A stretch of 64,000 nt of DNA from Fluviicoccus keumensis. Lineage in GTDB: Bacteria; Pseudomonadota; Gammaproteobacteria; Pseudomonadales; Moraxellaceae. Below, in pieces: positions 47,346-56,658 of this stretch. Within the stretch, counting starts at the first letter, position 1; every line of letters starts with the position of its first letter. The translations under genes were made by a program, and so were the position numbers. The notes below the pieces were generated by a model that worked only from the letters and a program-made list of their open reading frames with translations, was not told the origin of the DNA and did no database searches. The stretch spans positions 62,001 through 126,000 of the forward strand of contig NZ_SHKX01000013.1 of the NCBI RefSeq assembly GCF_004217445.1, written 5' to 3'.

Positions 47346-48333
47346 ATGGCTGAACAACCAACTGCTGCGCATGGACTGGCTGGCCGCGGGGGTGCGCTGG
47401 CTGCTGGAAAGCGGCGGCCTCGACACCACGACCCGGCTGGGCGGCAGCCTGCATTTCTTCATCTACGATGTGATCAAGATCTTCATCCTGCTGGGGGTGC
47501 TGATCTTCAGCGTCTCGTGGATCCAGAGCTACTTTCCGCCGGAACGCACCCGCCGCATCCTTGGCGGACTGACCGGCATTCCGGCCAACCTCGCCGGGGC
47601 GCTGCTGGGCACGCTGACGCCCTTCTGTTCCTGCTCGTCCATCCCGCTGTTCATCGGCTTCACCAGCGCCGGGCTGCCGCTGGGGGTCACCTTTTCCTTC
47701 CTGATTTCCTCGCCGCTGGTCGACCTGGCGTCGGTGATCCTGCTCGCCGGCATCTTCAACTGGAAGATCGCCATCGCCTATGTGCTGACCGGCGTGGTGC
47801 TGGCGGTGATCGGCGGCACGATCATCGGCCGCTTGAAACTGGAAAGCCAGGTCGAAAGCTTTGTGTTCCACAGCCCGGTGGTGGACATCCCGCAGGATGA
47901 ACTGACCCGCCGCGACCGGCTGCGCTACAGCCTGGAACAAGTCCGTGACATCGTGCGCCGGGTGTGGCCCTATATCCTGATCGGCGTCGGCCTCGGCGCG
48001 CTGATCCACAACGTCATTCCCCGCGACTGGATACTGGCGGTGCTGGGGCAGGACAAGCCGTGGTCGGTGCCGCTGGCGGTACTGATCGGCGCCCCGATGT
48101 ATGCCGACATCTTCGGCACGTTGCCGGTCGCGGAAGCGCTGGTGGCCAAGGGCGTGGGACTGGGCACGGCGCTGGCGTTCATGATGGCGGTTACGGCGCT
48201 GTCGCTGCCGTCGCTGGTGATGCTGAAGAAAGTGGTGAAGATGCGCCTGCTGGCCACCTTCCTCGGCATCGTCATCACCGGCATCCTGATCATCGGCTAC
48301 GCTTTCAACGCCTTCAGCAGCTATTTCCTCTAG
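47338..48333 (+). CDS. ArsP/UPF0718-type permease
   Basis: 331 residues, about eight helices. Conserved TPFCSCSSIPLFIGFTSAGLPLGVTFSFLISSPLVDLAS with three cysteines, a second half VLIGAPMYADIFGTLPVAEALVAKG and LPSLVMLKKVVK. Related to ArsP, an exporter of trivalent organoarsenicals, and often found with a small thioredoxin. Overlaps arsJ by eight bases. Exact substrate not deducible. Confidence 0.9.
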   Translation: MFEWLNNQLLRMDWLAAGVRWLLESGGLDTTTRLGGSLHFFIYDVIKIFILLGVLIFSVSWIQSYFPPERTRRILGGLTGIPANLAGALLGTLTPFCSCSSIPLFIGFTSAGLPLGVTFSFLISSPLVDLASVILLAGIFNWKIAIAYVLTGVVLAVIGGTIIGRLKLESQVESFVFHSPVVDIPQDELTRRDRLRYSLEQVRDIVRRVWPYILIGVGLGALIHNVIPRDWILAVLGQDKPWSVPLAVLIGAPMYADIFGTLPVAEALVAKGVGLGTALAFMMAVTALSLPSLVMLKKVVKMRLLATFLGIVITGILIIGYAFNAFSSYFL

Positions 48334-48357
48334 TCATTTTTACCGGGAGAAACAGGC

Positions 48358-48588
48358 ATGATCATCAAGATTCTGGGTTCAGGCTGCAGCAAGTGCCAAG
48401 CCCTCACCGAAAACACGCGCAAGGCGCTGGCGGAAAGCGGACGCGAGGCGGAGATCGTCAAGGTGACGGGCTTTGCGGAAATCGCGGCGCACGGCGTGAT
48501 GTCGACGCCGGCGCTGGTGGTGGACGGCAAGGTGGTGTCGGCGGGCAAGGTGCTGAACCCGGCGGACATCCGCCGGTTCCTGGGCTGA
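48358..48588 (+). CDS. Small thioredoxin-family redox protein
   Basis: 76 residues; CxxC is GCSKC (C10, C13), followed by a cis-proline-type STPALVVDGKVVSAG. This redox-active disulfide protein commonly follows UPF0718 permeases. GGGAG precedes the start. Last gene of the arsenic operon. Confidence 0.92.
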   Translation: MIIKILGSGCSKCQALTENTRKALAESGREAEIVKVTGFAEIAAHGVMSTPALVVDGKVVSAGKVLNPADIRRFLG

Positions 48589-48589
48589 A

Positions 48590-48955
48590 TCAGTCGCGGA
48601 TGATGATGGTGGTGCGGGCGGTCAGGGCGTTGCCCAGCCCCTGCATCATCGCTACCAGGAACCACGCCCCCAGCGCGGGCCAGAAACCGTCCAGATGGAA
48701 ACCGGGCAGGAACCAGGCCACCACGCCCAGCGTGGCGGCGTTGACCACGAACAGGAACAGGCCCAGCGTGATCACCGTGATCGGCAGCGTCAGGATGATC
48801 AGCAGCGGCCGCACCACGGTATTGGCGACGCCCAGCAGCAAGGCTGCCCAGAACAGCGTGCCGTAATGCTCGAAACGCACCCCGTCCATCAGATAGTCCG
48901 CCAGTCCGAGACCGCAAGCGCTCAGCATCAACCGCACCAGCATCTGGTAAAACAT
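48590..48955 (-). CDS. YvlD/PF04020-family four-helix membrane protein
   Basis: 121 residues with four membrane helices (LLSACGLGLADYLMDGV through VAMMQGLGNALTA). LLGVANTVVRPLLIILTLPITVITLGLFLFVVNA is the family signature. Often annotated as phage holin family but found on bacterial chromosomes; there is no phage context here. Convergent with the thioredoxin gene. Confidence 0.9.
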   Translation of the reverse strand: MFYQMLVRLMLSACGLGLADYLMDGVRFEHYGTLFWAALLLGVANTVVRPLLIILTLPITVITLGLFLFVVNAATLGVVAWFLPGFHLDGFWPALGAWFLVAMMQGLGNALTARTTIIIRD

Positions 48956-49045
48956 GACATATCCTCAGAGGGAAGGGATGCCGCGCGGCGGGCGCGGCGG
49001 ATTGTGAACAATTGTACTGCAATTACCCGGCACAAATGCGGCTGA

Positions 49046-50569
49046 TCAGGGGGAAATCAAGTCCCGGACACGCGCCAGCAGATCGGCGGGAACCTCGGCT
49101 TCGATGCGGACAGCATGTTCCCGTTCCGCCGCCGTCAGCGGTTCGCGCGCCGCCCGCTGCGCCAGCATGACATCCACCGTGGCATCCGAGGGATCGCGCC
49201 CTGCCGCCTGCCGCCGCTCTATGCGTTCGCGTAGCACCGCTTCCGGCGGATCACAATCCAGGATCAGGAACGGAACCCCGGCCGCCTCCGCCAGCCGCCG
49301 CGCCGCCTGCCGCCACGCGGCGTCCAGGAAGGTGGCGTCCAGCACCGCCGGATACCCTGCCGCCAGCGCCTCGCGGCCCAGCGCCAGCAGGCGTTCGTAG
49401 GTGCGGCGGGTGGCGTCGGGACCGTAAAGCCCCTCTTCGGCCCCGAACATCCGCTTGCGCTCGACATCGGAACGGAAGCGCTGCGCCTGCCAACCGTCCA
49501 CCAGTTGCTGCGCCACATGGCTCTTGCCCGAACCGGAGACGCCGTGGGTGATTGCCAGGAAGCGTGGCGGCGGCGACCCGTAGCGTTCGGCCAGCGCTGC
49601 ATAGCGCCGGTATTCGGCCAGTATCAGTGTCCGCGTCGCTTCATCGGGCTGCTGGCCCAGCCGCAGCACGTTCACCTTCGCCCGCACCAGCGCCCGGTAA
49701 GCCTGATAGAAACGCATCACCGCCAGCGCCCCGTCATCGCCGCTGCGCTCGCGCCAGCCGTTCAGGAAGCGCTCCGCCAGACCGTCCAGTCCCCGGCTTT
49801 GCAAATCCATCACCAGGAAGGCGGCGTCGGAGGCGATATCAATGAGGCGGAAGGCGTCGTTGAATTCAATGCAGTCAAACGGCACCGGCCTGCCGTCAAT
49901 CAGCGCGATGTTGCCCAGATGCAGGTCGCCGTGGCACTCGCGGACACACCCGGCGGCAATGCGCCGCGCCAGCAGCGGTTGCAGGCGGGCGTACTCCTCC
50001 CCTGCCCGGACCTCCAGACGATCCAGACGTTGCAGATCGTCCGCGTCGGTCAACCACGGACGGATCAGCCGGAAATTCTGCTGCATCGGCGCATACAGCG
50101 CCTCCGGATGGCATTGGGGATGCCCCGGCGGCGCAGCCGGGGTTTGCCGGTGGAAGTCGGCGATGACCAGCGCCAGCGCCTCCAGCAGGTCGGGCGTCAG
50201 CTCACCGGCGGCCGCCAGGCGGTCCAGCAGGCACTCCTGCGGAAACTGGCGCATCCGCACCGCGTATTCAATGACCGGGCCGCCGCCGTCCAGACGCGGC
50301 GAGGACACTGAACCGAAAATCGGCACGACATCGCAATAGAGGTCGCCCGACAGACGCCGGTTCAGGCGCAACTCCTCCTCGCAGCAGCGTTTGCGCGACT
50401 CCAGCGTGGTGAAGTCCAGGAAGGGGAAACGAACCGGCTTCTTGATCTTGTAGGCATACTCCCCGGTCAACAGCACCCAGGAGATGTGCGTCTCGATCAT
50501 CCGGAAATTCCGCACCGGATGCGGATAAAGCGCCTTGTTGCGCAGGGCATCGATCAGCATCGGCGTCAT
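49046..50569 (-). CDS. Bifunctional kinase-like (APH) / P-loop NTPase fusion protein
   Basis: 507 residues in two domains. The N-terminal aminoglycoside-phosphotransferase-like fold (about 1-310) has an active-site loop ECHGDLHLGNIALIDGRPVPFDCIEFND. The C-terminal P-loop kinase domain starts at HGVSGSGKSHVAQQLVD (about 343-360) and is of the gluconate/zeta-kinase type (AAA_33). The natural substrate of this widespread fusion is unknown. The start at 50569 has AAGGA nine bases before; eight further open codons upstream are ignored. No evidence for antibiotic resistance. Confidence 0.88.
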   Translation of the reverse strand: MTPMLIDALRNKALYPHPVRNFRMIETHISWVLLTGEYAYKIKKPVRFPFLDFTTLESRKRCCEEELRLNRRLSGDLYCDVVPIFGSVSSPRLDGGGPVIEYAVRMRQFPQECLLDRLAAAGELTPDLLEALALVIADFHRQTPAAPPGHPQCHPEALYAPMQQNFRLIRPWLTDADDLQRLDRLEVRAGEEYARLQPLLARRIAAGCVRECHGDLHLGNIALIDGRPVPFDCIEFNDAFRLIDIASDAAFLVMDLQSRGLDGLAERFLNGWRERSGDDGALAVMRFYQAYRALVRAKVNVLRLGQQPDEATRTLILAEYRRYAALAERYGSPPPRFLAITHGVSGSGKSHVAQQLVDGWQAQRFRSDVERKRMFGAEEGLYGPDATRRTYERLLALGREALAAGYPAVLDATFLDAAWRQAARRLAEAAGVPFLILDCDPPEAVLRERIERRQAAGRDPSDATVDVMLAQRAAREPLTAAEREHAVRIEAEVPADLLARVRDLISP

Positions 50570-50844
50570 GGCCTCGGATTCCTTGGAAAGCATGCAGTCA
50601 CTATGTTACGCCGACTTGACAGGCATCTGGAAAAAAGACCGGCACTTTCTATACAACCCCCTATACTCTAGGATAAATTGCGAATCGCATCACACTAAAT
50701 GGGCTTTGAACCAAGCCCGGTTTTTTGTGAGAACCCGGTCACAATCCGTATGGCCAGGTTATGCTAGAACGTTAACGAATTCCTTATATTATCCGGTCTG
50801 CCGGCCGGCGGTTGTTCCGTCGGCGCAAGGATCAAGGCGACACC

Positions 50845-53013
50845 ATGCAAATACGCACAACAACAAGAACCGCTGCACCGCGCCGTCGTTCCGTACAGGC
50901 CCTGTGCCTGACCGTGGCCGCCCTGCATGGCGCGGATCTTTACGCCGACAACCTCTGGGACCTTTCCCTCGCCGATCTCGGCAGCATCCGCGTTACTTCC
51001 ATTGCCTCCGGCACACAGACGCCGCTCGACAAGGCGGCCGCCATCGCCACGGTCATCACGGCGGAAGATATTGAAGCGATTGGTGCGACCGATATCGACC
51101 AGGTGCTGGAAACCGTGCCGGGCCTGCACGTGGGTCGCTCGGACCAGTCCTTCAATCCCAATTACTATTTCCGGGGCATTACTTCGACCTATAACCCGCA
51201 AACCCTGATGCTCATCAATGGCGTGCCGATTACCAGCATGTTTGTCGGCAGTCGCGGTCAGGTCTGGGGGGGTATGCCCGTCAAGTCGATTGCCCGCATC
51301 GAAGTGATCCGCGGTCCGGGTTCGGCCCTGTATGGTGCGGATGCCTTCGCCGGGGTCATCAATATCATTACCAAGTCCGCCAACGAGTTAAGAGGCCTGA
51401 ACGCCGGCGCGCGTGTCGGCAGTTTCAATACCCGTTCCGGCTGGATGCAGTACGGAGGCACCCGCGACGGTATCGATCTCGCCTTCTCACTGGAGGCCGA
51501 AACCACAGACGGCTGGAAGGAAACCATTGACTCAGACCGCCAAACGGTCCTCGACAGCTTCACCGGCAGCAAGGCCAGCCTGGCCCCCGGCTCCGTCAAT
51601 ACCATGAAAAAGCTGGTCGAGGCCCGCTTGGACATTGCCAATAATCACCACCGGTTACGGACGGGCTACCAGGCCCGCTTCAATGTCGGTTCAGGACCGG
51701 GCTACTTTGAGGCGCTCGACCCGAATTCCCGAGCCGAAGGAGAACGCTTCAATCTGGACTACACCTACTCCGCCAAGGATCTGTCCCCTCATTGGGAGCT
51801 GGAGCAACGGGTCAGCTTTTATCGTGGCACCCAAGTGATCAAAAAGGATATCTGGCTGTTGCCGCCAGGTGCGAAGCTGGTCTATCCGGATCCGGTTGAC
51901 CCCGTCAACAATCCGCCAATTGTCTTCAATTATCCCGACGGTCTGATTGGCAACCCCGGCAACAAGGAAGAAAACGCACGCTTCGACTTCAACACCCTTT
52001 TCAAAGGCCTTGACGATCACTACATCCGCTTGGGCGCCGGTTTCTACTGGGGCGACATGTTCGAGGTTACGGAAACCAAGAACTTCAACCCCGACACGTC
52101 ACCCCGGGGCGGCATCGTGGATGTGAGTGATACCGCCGAAACCTACCTGCCGGAAAAAGACCGCACCAGCTCCTACCTGTACGCACAGGATGAATGGAAA
52201 CTGACGCCAAAATGGCAGATGACTTCCGGGGTTCGCTACGACCACTACTCGGACTTCGGCAATACGGTCAACCCTCGCCTGGCGCTGGTCTGGGCGGCGC
52301 AAAACAACATGACGGTGAAATGGCTGTATGGCCGTGCTTTTCGGGCACCCACGCTGGCGGAACTGTTTGTCACCAGTAACCCGATCAATCTTGGCAATCC
52401 GAACCTGAAACCGGAAACCATCGACACCTACGAAGTAGCCCTGTCACATCAGGTCATGCAGAACTTGTCCTACACCGCCAACATCTACAACTACCAGATT
52501 CACGACTTCATCACCTTTGTCCCGGATGGCACCGGCCGCATCCAGGCGCAAAATGTCGGCCACCGCAAAGGGCAAGGTTTTGAGGTGGAAGCTGATTACA
52601 CACCGAACTTCAGCCTGCGTTTCCTGGTGAACTATTCCTATCAGCAGTCGAAAGACCAGAATTCAGGCCAGGATGTGGGTGGCGCACCCAATCAAGAAAT
52701 CTATGTCCGTAATGAGTGGCTGTTCCTGCCAAGCTGGCATCTGGATACCCAGGTAACGTGGGTTGGCCCGCAGAAGCGGGCGGCGGGTGACACCCGGGCG
52801 GCGAGTGATGCCTACACCACGGTTGACCTGACCTTGCGTAAACGGGAGGCCTGGAAGAGTCTGGATCTGGCCCTGTCGGTGCGCAACCTGCTGGATGAGG
52901 ATGTCCGCGAACCGAGCCCCGGCCCCAGCGCCACCCTCCCGGTGCCGCCGATACTTCATGACTTCCCGATGGCCGGGCGCAGCGCCTATCTCGAAGCGAC
53001 CTACAAGTTCTAG
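50845..53013 (+). CDS. TonB-dependent outer-membrane receptor
   Basis: 722 residues. Signal peptide (SVQALCLTVAALHGADLYAD). Plug domain AAAIATVITAEDIEAIGATDIDQVLETVPGLHV and RIEVIRGPGSALYGADAFAGVINIITK, then a 22-stranded barrel with the RAFRAPTLAELF motif and the terminal aromatic residue (SAYLEATYKF). Resembles vitamin B12/siderophore/other-ligand receptors; the ligand cannot be assigned. Start 50845 chosen over 50812 because AAGG precedes it. AACAACAA lies in the first codons, suggesting catabolite control. Confidence 0.93.
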   Translation: MQIRTTTRTAAPRRRSVQALCLTVAALHGADLYADNLWDLSLADLGSIRVTSIASGTQTPLDKAAAIATVITAEDIEAIGATDIDQVLETVPGLHVGRSDQSFNPNYYFRGITSTYNPQTLMLINGVPITSMFVGSRGQVWGGMPVKSIARIEVIRGPGSALYGADAFAGVINIITKSANELRGLNAGARVGSFNTRSGWMQYGGTRDGIDLAFSLEAETTDGWKETIDSDRQTVLDSFTGSKASLAPGSVNTMKKLVEARLDIANNHHRLRTGYQARFNVGSGPGYFEALDPNSRAEGERFNLDYTYSAKDLSPHWELEQRVSFYRGTQVIKKDIWLLPPGAKLVYPDPVDPVNNPPIVFNYPDGLIGNPGNKEENARFDFNTLFKGLDDHYIRLGAGFYWGDMFEVTETKNFNPDTSPRGGIVDVSDTAETYLPEKDRTSSYLYAQDEWKLTPKWQMTSGVRYDHYSDFGNTVNPRLALVWAAQNNMTVKWLYGRAFRAPTLAELFVTSNPINLGNPNLKPETIDTYEVALSHQVMQNLSYTANIYNYQIHDFITFVPDGTGRIQAQNVGHRKGQGFEVEADYTPNFSLRFLVNYSYQQSKDQNSGQDVGGAPNQEIYVRNEWLFLPSWHLDTQVTWVGPQKRAAGDTRAASDAYTTVDLTLRKREAWKSLDLALSVRNLLDEDVREPSPGPSATLPVPPILHDFPMAGRSAYLEATYKF
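50859..50866 (+). promoter_or_regulatory. Hfq/Crc motif in the first codons of the TonB receptor gene
   Basis: A perfect AACAACAA, 14 bases after the A of the start codon, within reach of ribosome occlusion. Confidence 0.58.
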
Positions 53014-53020
53014 GAAAAGC

Positions 53021-53043
53021 GGGCCGGAGATCTAATCCGGCCC
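53021..53043. terminator. Hairpin between convergent TonB receptor and citrate-synthase-like genes
   Basis: GGGCCGGA (53021-53028) pairs with TCCGGCCC (53036-53043). Flanked by AAAA on one side and GTGCTTTC on the other; could end transcripts from both strands. Confidence 0.6.
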
Positions 53044-53072
53044 GGTGCTTTCACTCCCCGGATTTTCCCGTA

Positions 53073-53867
53073 TCAGTCCCACACCCTCTTCGGGCGGGTC
53101 TCCCCTGAAAGACTTTCACAGCGCATGGGGAAAAATGCTCCTTCCGGCTTGTCCCGGGCGTCGATGTAACACGGGGCAATGCCGGTGATGAAACAGGGTG
53201 TCAGGAACAACTGGTATTCTTCGGGACTCAGGCCAATGTCAGCCACAATGGCGGTATTGACGGCAGAAATGTTCATCGACAAACCTTTCTCGGCCTTCAG
53301 GTAGCGATAGACGTCGAGGGCCAGCCTTAAATAGCGGCCCTCGGCCAATCCCAACTGCTTGGCCTTCTGCAGGGTGTGCGGGATGCGTTCATCCATTTTG
53401 GCCAACGGACGGCCATAGCCATAAATCGTCTTTCGTTCCCGGATTTCCCGTTCCACCACGGCGGCCAACGTGTCCCCTTTATCAAGGGCGGCGGCAGTCC
53501 GATAAAAGAAATCCAGCGCCCGTTTTTCCGGGCGACGCCCATAGATTGAAGCCTCGCTGATCGCCAGGCCCGCCATGCAGGACAACGACGCCGTACTGCG
53601 AACCGAGCCGCCCAGTGCCGCCACATGGTTCGGCCAGATACTGGGATCGGCATAACTTGTGGCTACCCAGAAGTAACTCAGCATCCGGATCTGGTTATCG
53701 GCCAGTTCCCGACCGGTAATGCCATAAAGGTACAGCTTGAACCAGTCCCAATCGCCAAGCTCATGGTGAAGATCCTTGCCCCGCATCACCGTTCGCTCGC
53801 AGAGGAAGGCCTTACCGATACGGGTGTTCCAAACATGCTCATGATCGAGTAAGGGTTGGTGGCTCAT
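53073..53867 (-). CDS. Degenerate citrate-synthase-like protein B
   Basis: 264 residues of citrate synthase fold. Segments ADPSIWPNHVAALGGSVRSTASLSC and KTIYGYGRPLAKMDERIPHTLQKAKQLGL align by eye with the regions around the second catalytic His and Asp of citrate synthase. The usual GHRVY is GYGRPL (150-155) and the usual NVD is NISAV, so canonical catalytic residues seem absent. It overlaps the upstream gene by four bases and probably forms a heteromer with it. Function unknown. Confidence 0.75.
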   Translation of the reverse strand: MSHQPLLDHEHVWNTRIGKAFLCERTVMRGKDLHHELGDWDWFKLYLYGITGRELADNQIRMLSYFWVATSYADPSIWPNHVAALGGSVRSTASLSCMAGLAISEASIYGRRPEKRALDFFYRTAAALDKGDTLAAVVEREIRERKTIYGYGRPLAKMDERIPHTLQKAKQLGLAEGRYLRLALDVYRYLKAEKGLSMNISAVNTAIVADIGLSPEEYQLFLTPCFITGIAPCYIDARDKPEGAFFPMRCESLSGETRPKRVWD

Positions 53868-54697
53868 AGACCGAACTCCGAAATATCCGGCATGCCCATC
53901 GGGCCGGGATCATCCTGCAAATGAATACGATTGCCGACAAAGGGAAATTTCCGCCAACCGGTTTCCTGTTGTTCCAAGGCATGAACCGCGGCTCCGGGCA
54001 AGCCGGAAAACAGGAACAGCATTTCGCCCTGTTCCGGCGAAAAGCCCAGAGAAAACAGGGCGGCCGCCACCACACCGGTCATGGCCAACGGTGCGCCGGC
54101 CAGAGCCTCCAGCGCTTCCCGCTCCCGCATCAGCCAACCGAGCGGGCCAGCGGTCTCGAGATGAGCCAGGTAAGCCAATGTTTGCCGGACCGGGGTCGGG
54201 CAAGACTCGCCGTTCGGGTCAAAGCCGGGCGCATGCTCGACCGGCAGCCAGATATCAACGTTACGGTTGTCGGATAACTGGCCCAGGGCCGTTTCCCACG
54301 CTTCCAGTTGCAAACCGCCCTTTGCCCAAAGCTGCATGGCGAGGCAAACCTCATGCGCACCACCATACTGTCCTGCGCCAACCGCGAGGGCGGCCATCAG
54401 TGAACCTGCCGCCGTACTGCCGCCAACACCGCCGTTCATGGCGGCCCTGACGGCCGGGTCGCGCGGGCCTCGATTGGCCAGCGCCACCATCAGGGCATCC
54501 AGCATCCTGGCCTGTGAAGGCGAAGGGCGTTCACCACGAAAAAGCAGATAGAGGTATTCGGCCCAACCGGCTTTGCCAAGCACGTCGCCATAGACATCAT
54601 AGCCATGACAATAACAAGCATGGGCGGCGAAAGGATTATCCGCCTCCGCTTCTTCCTGCCAGATTTTGCTCTGGAATCCTGGTTCGACATCACTCAT
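53864..54697 (-). CDS. Degenerate citrate-synthase-like protein A (citryl-CoA-lyase-like)
   Basis: 277 residues. The opening NPFAAHACYCHGYDVYGDVLGKAGWAEYLYLLFRGERPSP is typical of short citryl-CoA-lyase-like citrate synthase homologues. In NGGVGGSTAAGSLMAALAVGAGQYGGAHEVCLAM the catalytic His of HGGAN appears replaced by Gln-Tyr (110-111). The start codon overlaps the TPP-enzyme stop by one base (TAATG) and its stop overlaps protein B. Middle gene of a three-gene operon. Probably binds an acyl-CoA or carboxylate, but the reaction is unknown. Confidence 0.78.
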   Translation of the reverse strand: MSDVEPGFQSKIWQEEAEADNPFAAHACYCHGYDVYGDVLGKAGWAEYLYLLFRGERPSPSQARMLDALMVALANRGPRDPAVRAAMNGGVGGSTAAGSLMAALAVGAGQYGGAHEVCLAMQLWAKGGLQLEAWETALGQLSDNRNVDIWLPVEHAPGFDPNGESCPTPVRQTLAYLAHLETAGPLGWLMREREALEALAGAPLAMTGVVAAALFSLGFSPEQGEMLFLFSGLPGAAVHALEQQETGWRKFPFVGNRIHLQDDPGPMGMPDISEFGL

Positions 54698-56421
54698 TAC
54701 TGCGCTCCGGTCAGCACTTTCATGCGCGCGCCCATCGGCGGCACTTCCTCAGGGTCCACAATCACATCCAGCAGGCAGGGGCCGGGACGCGACACAATGC
54801 CGGGGATATCAATTCGGTCGAGGTCGGACAACCGCTCGATGCGGTAGGACTCGATTCCCATCGCCTGCGCCATCAATGCGAAATCAATCTTCGGCAAGGC
54901 ATGGCCGATGCGCTCCGCGCCGCCGATCTGCTGGCCATGCTTGACCATACCCAGTGAGCTGTCGTTCAGCACGATGAACAGCACATTCAGGTTTTCCTGC
55001 AGGGCGACCGTGATCTCCTGCCCGCTCATCAGCATGCTGCCGTCGCCGGTGAAACAGACCACAGGCGCGCCCTTGGCCCCGGCCGCCACGCCTACCGATG
55101 CACCGATCGCCCAGCCCATCGACGAAAAGCCGATACCGATGTGGAACAGGCTGCGATGGCGGTTGAAGCCCTTCGGCCGCTTGCAGTTCCAGTAATGGAT
55201 GCCCCACAGGAAGCTGTTGCCGCTGTCCATCAGCACGCGGGTGTCGTCGGGGCAGAGCGCGCTGACTTTGGTCATCAACGCCTGCGGTTTGACCGGGCCG
55301 CTGTCCGCCAGGCATTTGGCCCGGTTGGCCAGATCGATCATGGCGGGCAGGCCGTCATCATCCTGCAGCAAGACCTGGTCCTTGCGCATCGGACTGCGTT
55401 CCAGCAGCGCGGCGAAGGGTTTCAGCATCAGCTCGATGGAGCCGAGGATGCACAGGCGCGCCAGGAAAGAACGGCTGAGGTGCTCGGCATTACTGGACAA
55501 ATGGATCAGGCGGCGAGACATGATGGCGCTGGTATCCCAGCCGCTGGTGGAAACTTCATCCAGCGCGGTACCGATCACCACCACCCGCTCGGCGTTTTCC
55601 GGCAACAGTGCTTCGCGTGCGCTTTCATGCCCGGCAAATCCGAACACGCCGCGATAACGGTGATGGAAGCAGTTCACCAAGCCCTTGGCGCGCGGCGTCG
55701 TTACGAACAACCAGTTACGCGACTCGACCACGGCCAGAATCTCGTCGATGGCCCCCGCCGCCCCCTCGCCAATCACGACGGTCACTTTTTCCTTGTCCGC
55801 CAGCTCCTTCAGCACCAGATGCATGGCCTCCTGGCTGGGCGTCACCTCGTGGTTGATAAAGGCGCGCAACTGGCCCTTATCCTCACTCGGGTCAATCGCC
55901 TCGCGCATTACATCCAGCGGAATGCTGAGATGCACCGGACCGGGGCGGTTGCTGATGGCGTAGCTGATGGCCTGCAGCAGCTTCGGCTCCAGCTGCGCGG
56001 TGTGCGACACCAGGGTGTTGAAGCGGGTGCAATGCGTAAAGATTTCCACGGTGTTGATGCCGGTGCAGGAGCCGTCCTGCAACGCGCCGCGCCCGAATTT
56101 CTCGATGGCGGGCTGGCCGGACAGCACCAGCAGCGGGATGCCGTCGGCATAGGCGCAGGCGACGCCGGTCACCAGATTGGTCGCTCCCGGCCCCGCCGTG
56201 GCGCAGCAGACGCCAATGCGGCCGGTTTCGCGGGCATAGCCGTCGGCCATGAACGCGGCCCCGGTCTCGTGACGGGCGATAATGGCGCGGGGACCGCCAC
56301 GCCGCTCGCTGCGCGCCAGGGCATTATAGAAGGGCTCGATGCTGCCGCCAGGCACGCCGAAGACGTATTTGACGCCCAGGCGTTGCAGGTAATGAAGAAT
56401 AAGGTCGCCGTTTTCGATCAT
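54697..56421 (-). CDS. Thiamine-diphosphate enzyme, acetolactate-synthase-like
   Basis: 574 residues. N-terminal pyrimidine-binding domain (LQRLGVKYVFGVPGGSIEPF, HETGAAFMADGYARETG with the cofactor Glu, CCATAGPGATNLVTGVACAYADG), a central domain, and the C-terminal diphosphate-binding motif GDGSMLMSGQEITVALQENLNVLFIVLND. Similar to IlvB-type synthases and decarboxylases, but no regulatory small subunit is encoded nearby. The start at 56421 has GGGAGAG six bases before. First gene of an operon with two citrate-synthase-like genes, which argues against branched-chain amino acid synthesis. Confidence 0.88.
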   Translation of the reverse strand: MIENGDLILHYLQRLGVKYVFGVPGGSIEPFYNALARSERRGGPRAIIARHETGAAFMADGYARETGRIGVCCATAGPGATNLVTGVACAYADGIPLLVLSGQPAIEKFGRGALQDGSCTGINTVEIFTHCTRFNTLVSHTAQLEPKLLQAISYAISNRPGPVHLSIPLDVMREAIDPSEDKGQLRAFINHEVTPSQEAMHLVLKELADKEKVTVVIGEGAAGAIDEILAVVESRNWLFVTTPRAKGLVNCFHHRYRGVFGFAGHESAREALLPENAERVVVIGTALDEVSTSGWDTSAIMSRRLIHLSSNAEHLSRSFLARLCILGSIELMLKPFAALLERSPMRKDQVLLQDDDGLPAMIDLANRAKCLADSGPVKPQALMTKVSALCPDDTRVLMDSGNSFLWGIHYWNCKRPKGFNRHRSLFHIGIGFSSMGWAIGASVGVAAGAKGAPVVCFTGDGSMLMSGQEITVALQENLNVLFIVLNDSSLGMVKHGQQIGGAERIGHALPKIDFALMAQAMGIESYRIERLSDLDRIDIPGIVSRPGPCLLDVIVDPEEVPPMGARMKVLTGAQ

Positions 56422-56552
56422 GGATTCTCTCCCTGGAGTGAATCGCTCCCGGTATATTTTTATGGTTAAGACAGGGGGATGGCGCGCCCTAGAGTAGAAG
56501 GTTGGCCCGCCGCCTTCAACGGCTATTTGCAAGAAACATTCCTGCACCATCA

Positions 56553-56567
56553 ATAGCTTTTAACTAT
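56553..56567 (+). promoter_or_regulatory. OxyR-type half-site upstream of ahpC
   Basis: ATAG-CTTTTAA-CTAT, a perfect 15-base OxyR motif, about 90 bases before the ahpC start. A second, weaker half may follow at 56575. Confidence 0.62.
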
Positions 56568-56658
56568 CGACATATAACAAATAATTAATTTCACTCCGAG
56601 CCGGGCCTGCCCTATGCTAGGCCTGTCGAAACAACCATCCATGCCAAGGAGCAACTTC

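Noticed and set aside
48590..48955. Phage holin and therefore prophage remnant
   Set aside because: The protein is YvlD/PF04020-like; no other phage gene is nearby, and the holin name is an annotation habit.
53073..54697. A single citrate synthase gene broken by a frameshift
   Set aside because: Each half has its own start, the junction is a standard 4-base ATGA overlap, and each protein by itself resembles short stand-alone citrate-synthase homologues.
54697..56421. Biosynthetic acetolactate synthase (ilvB)
   Set aside because: No regulatory subunit or ilvC follows; the operon partners are citrate-synthase-like, so the ilv name is not justified.
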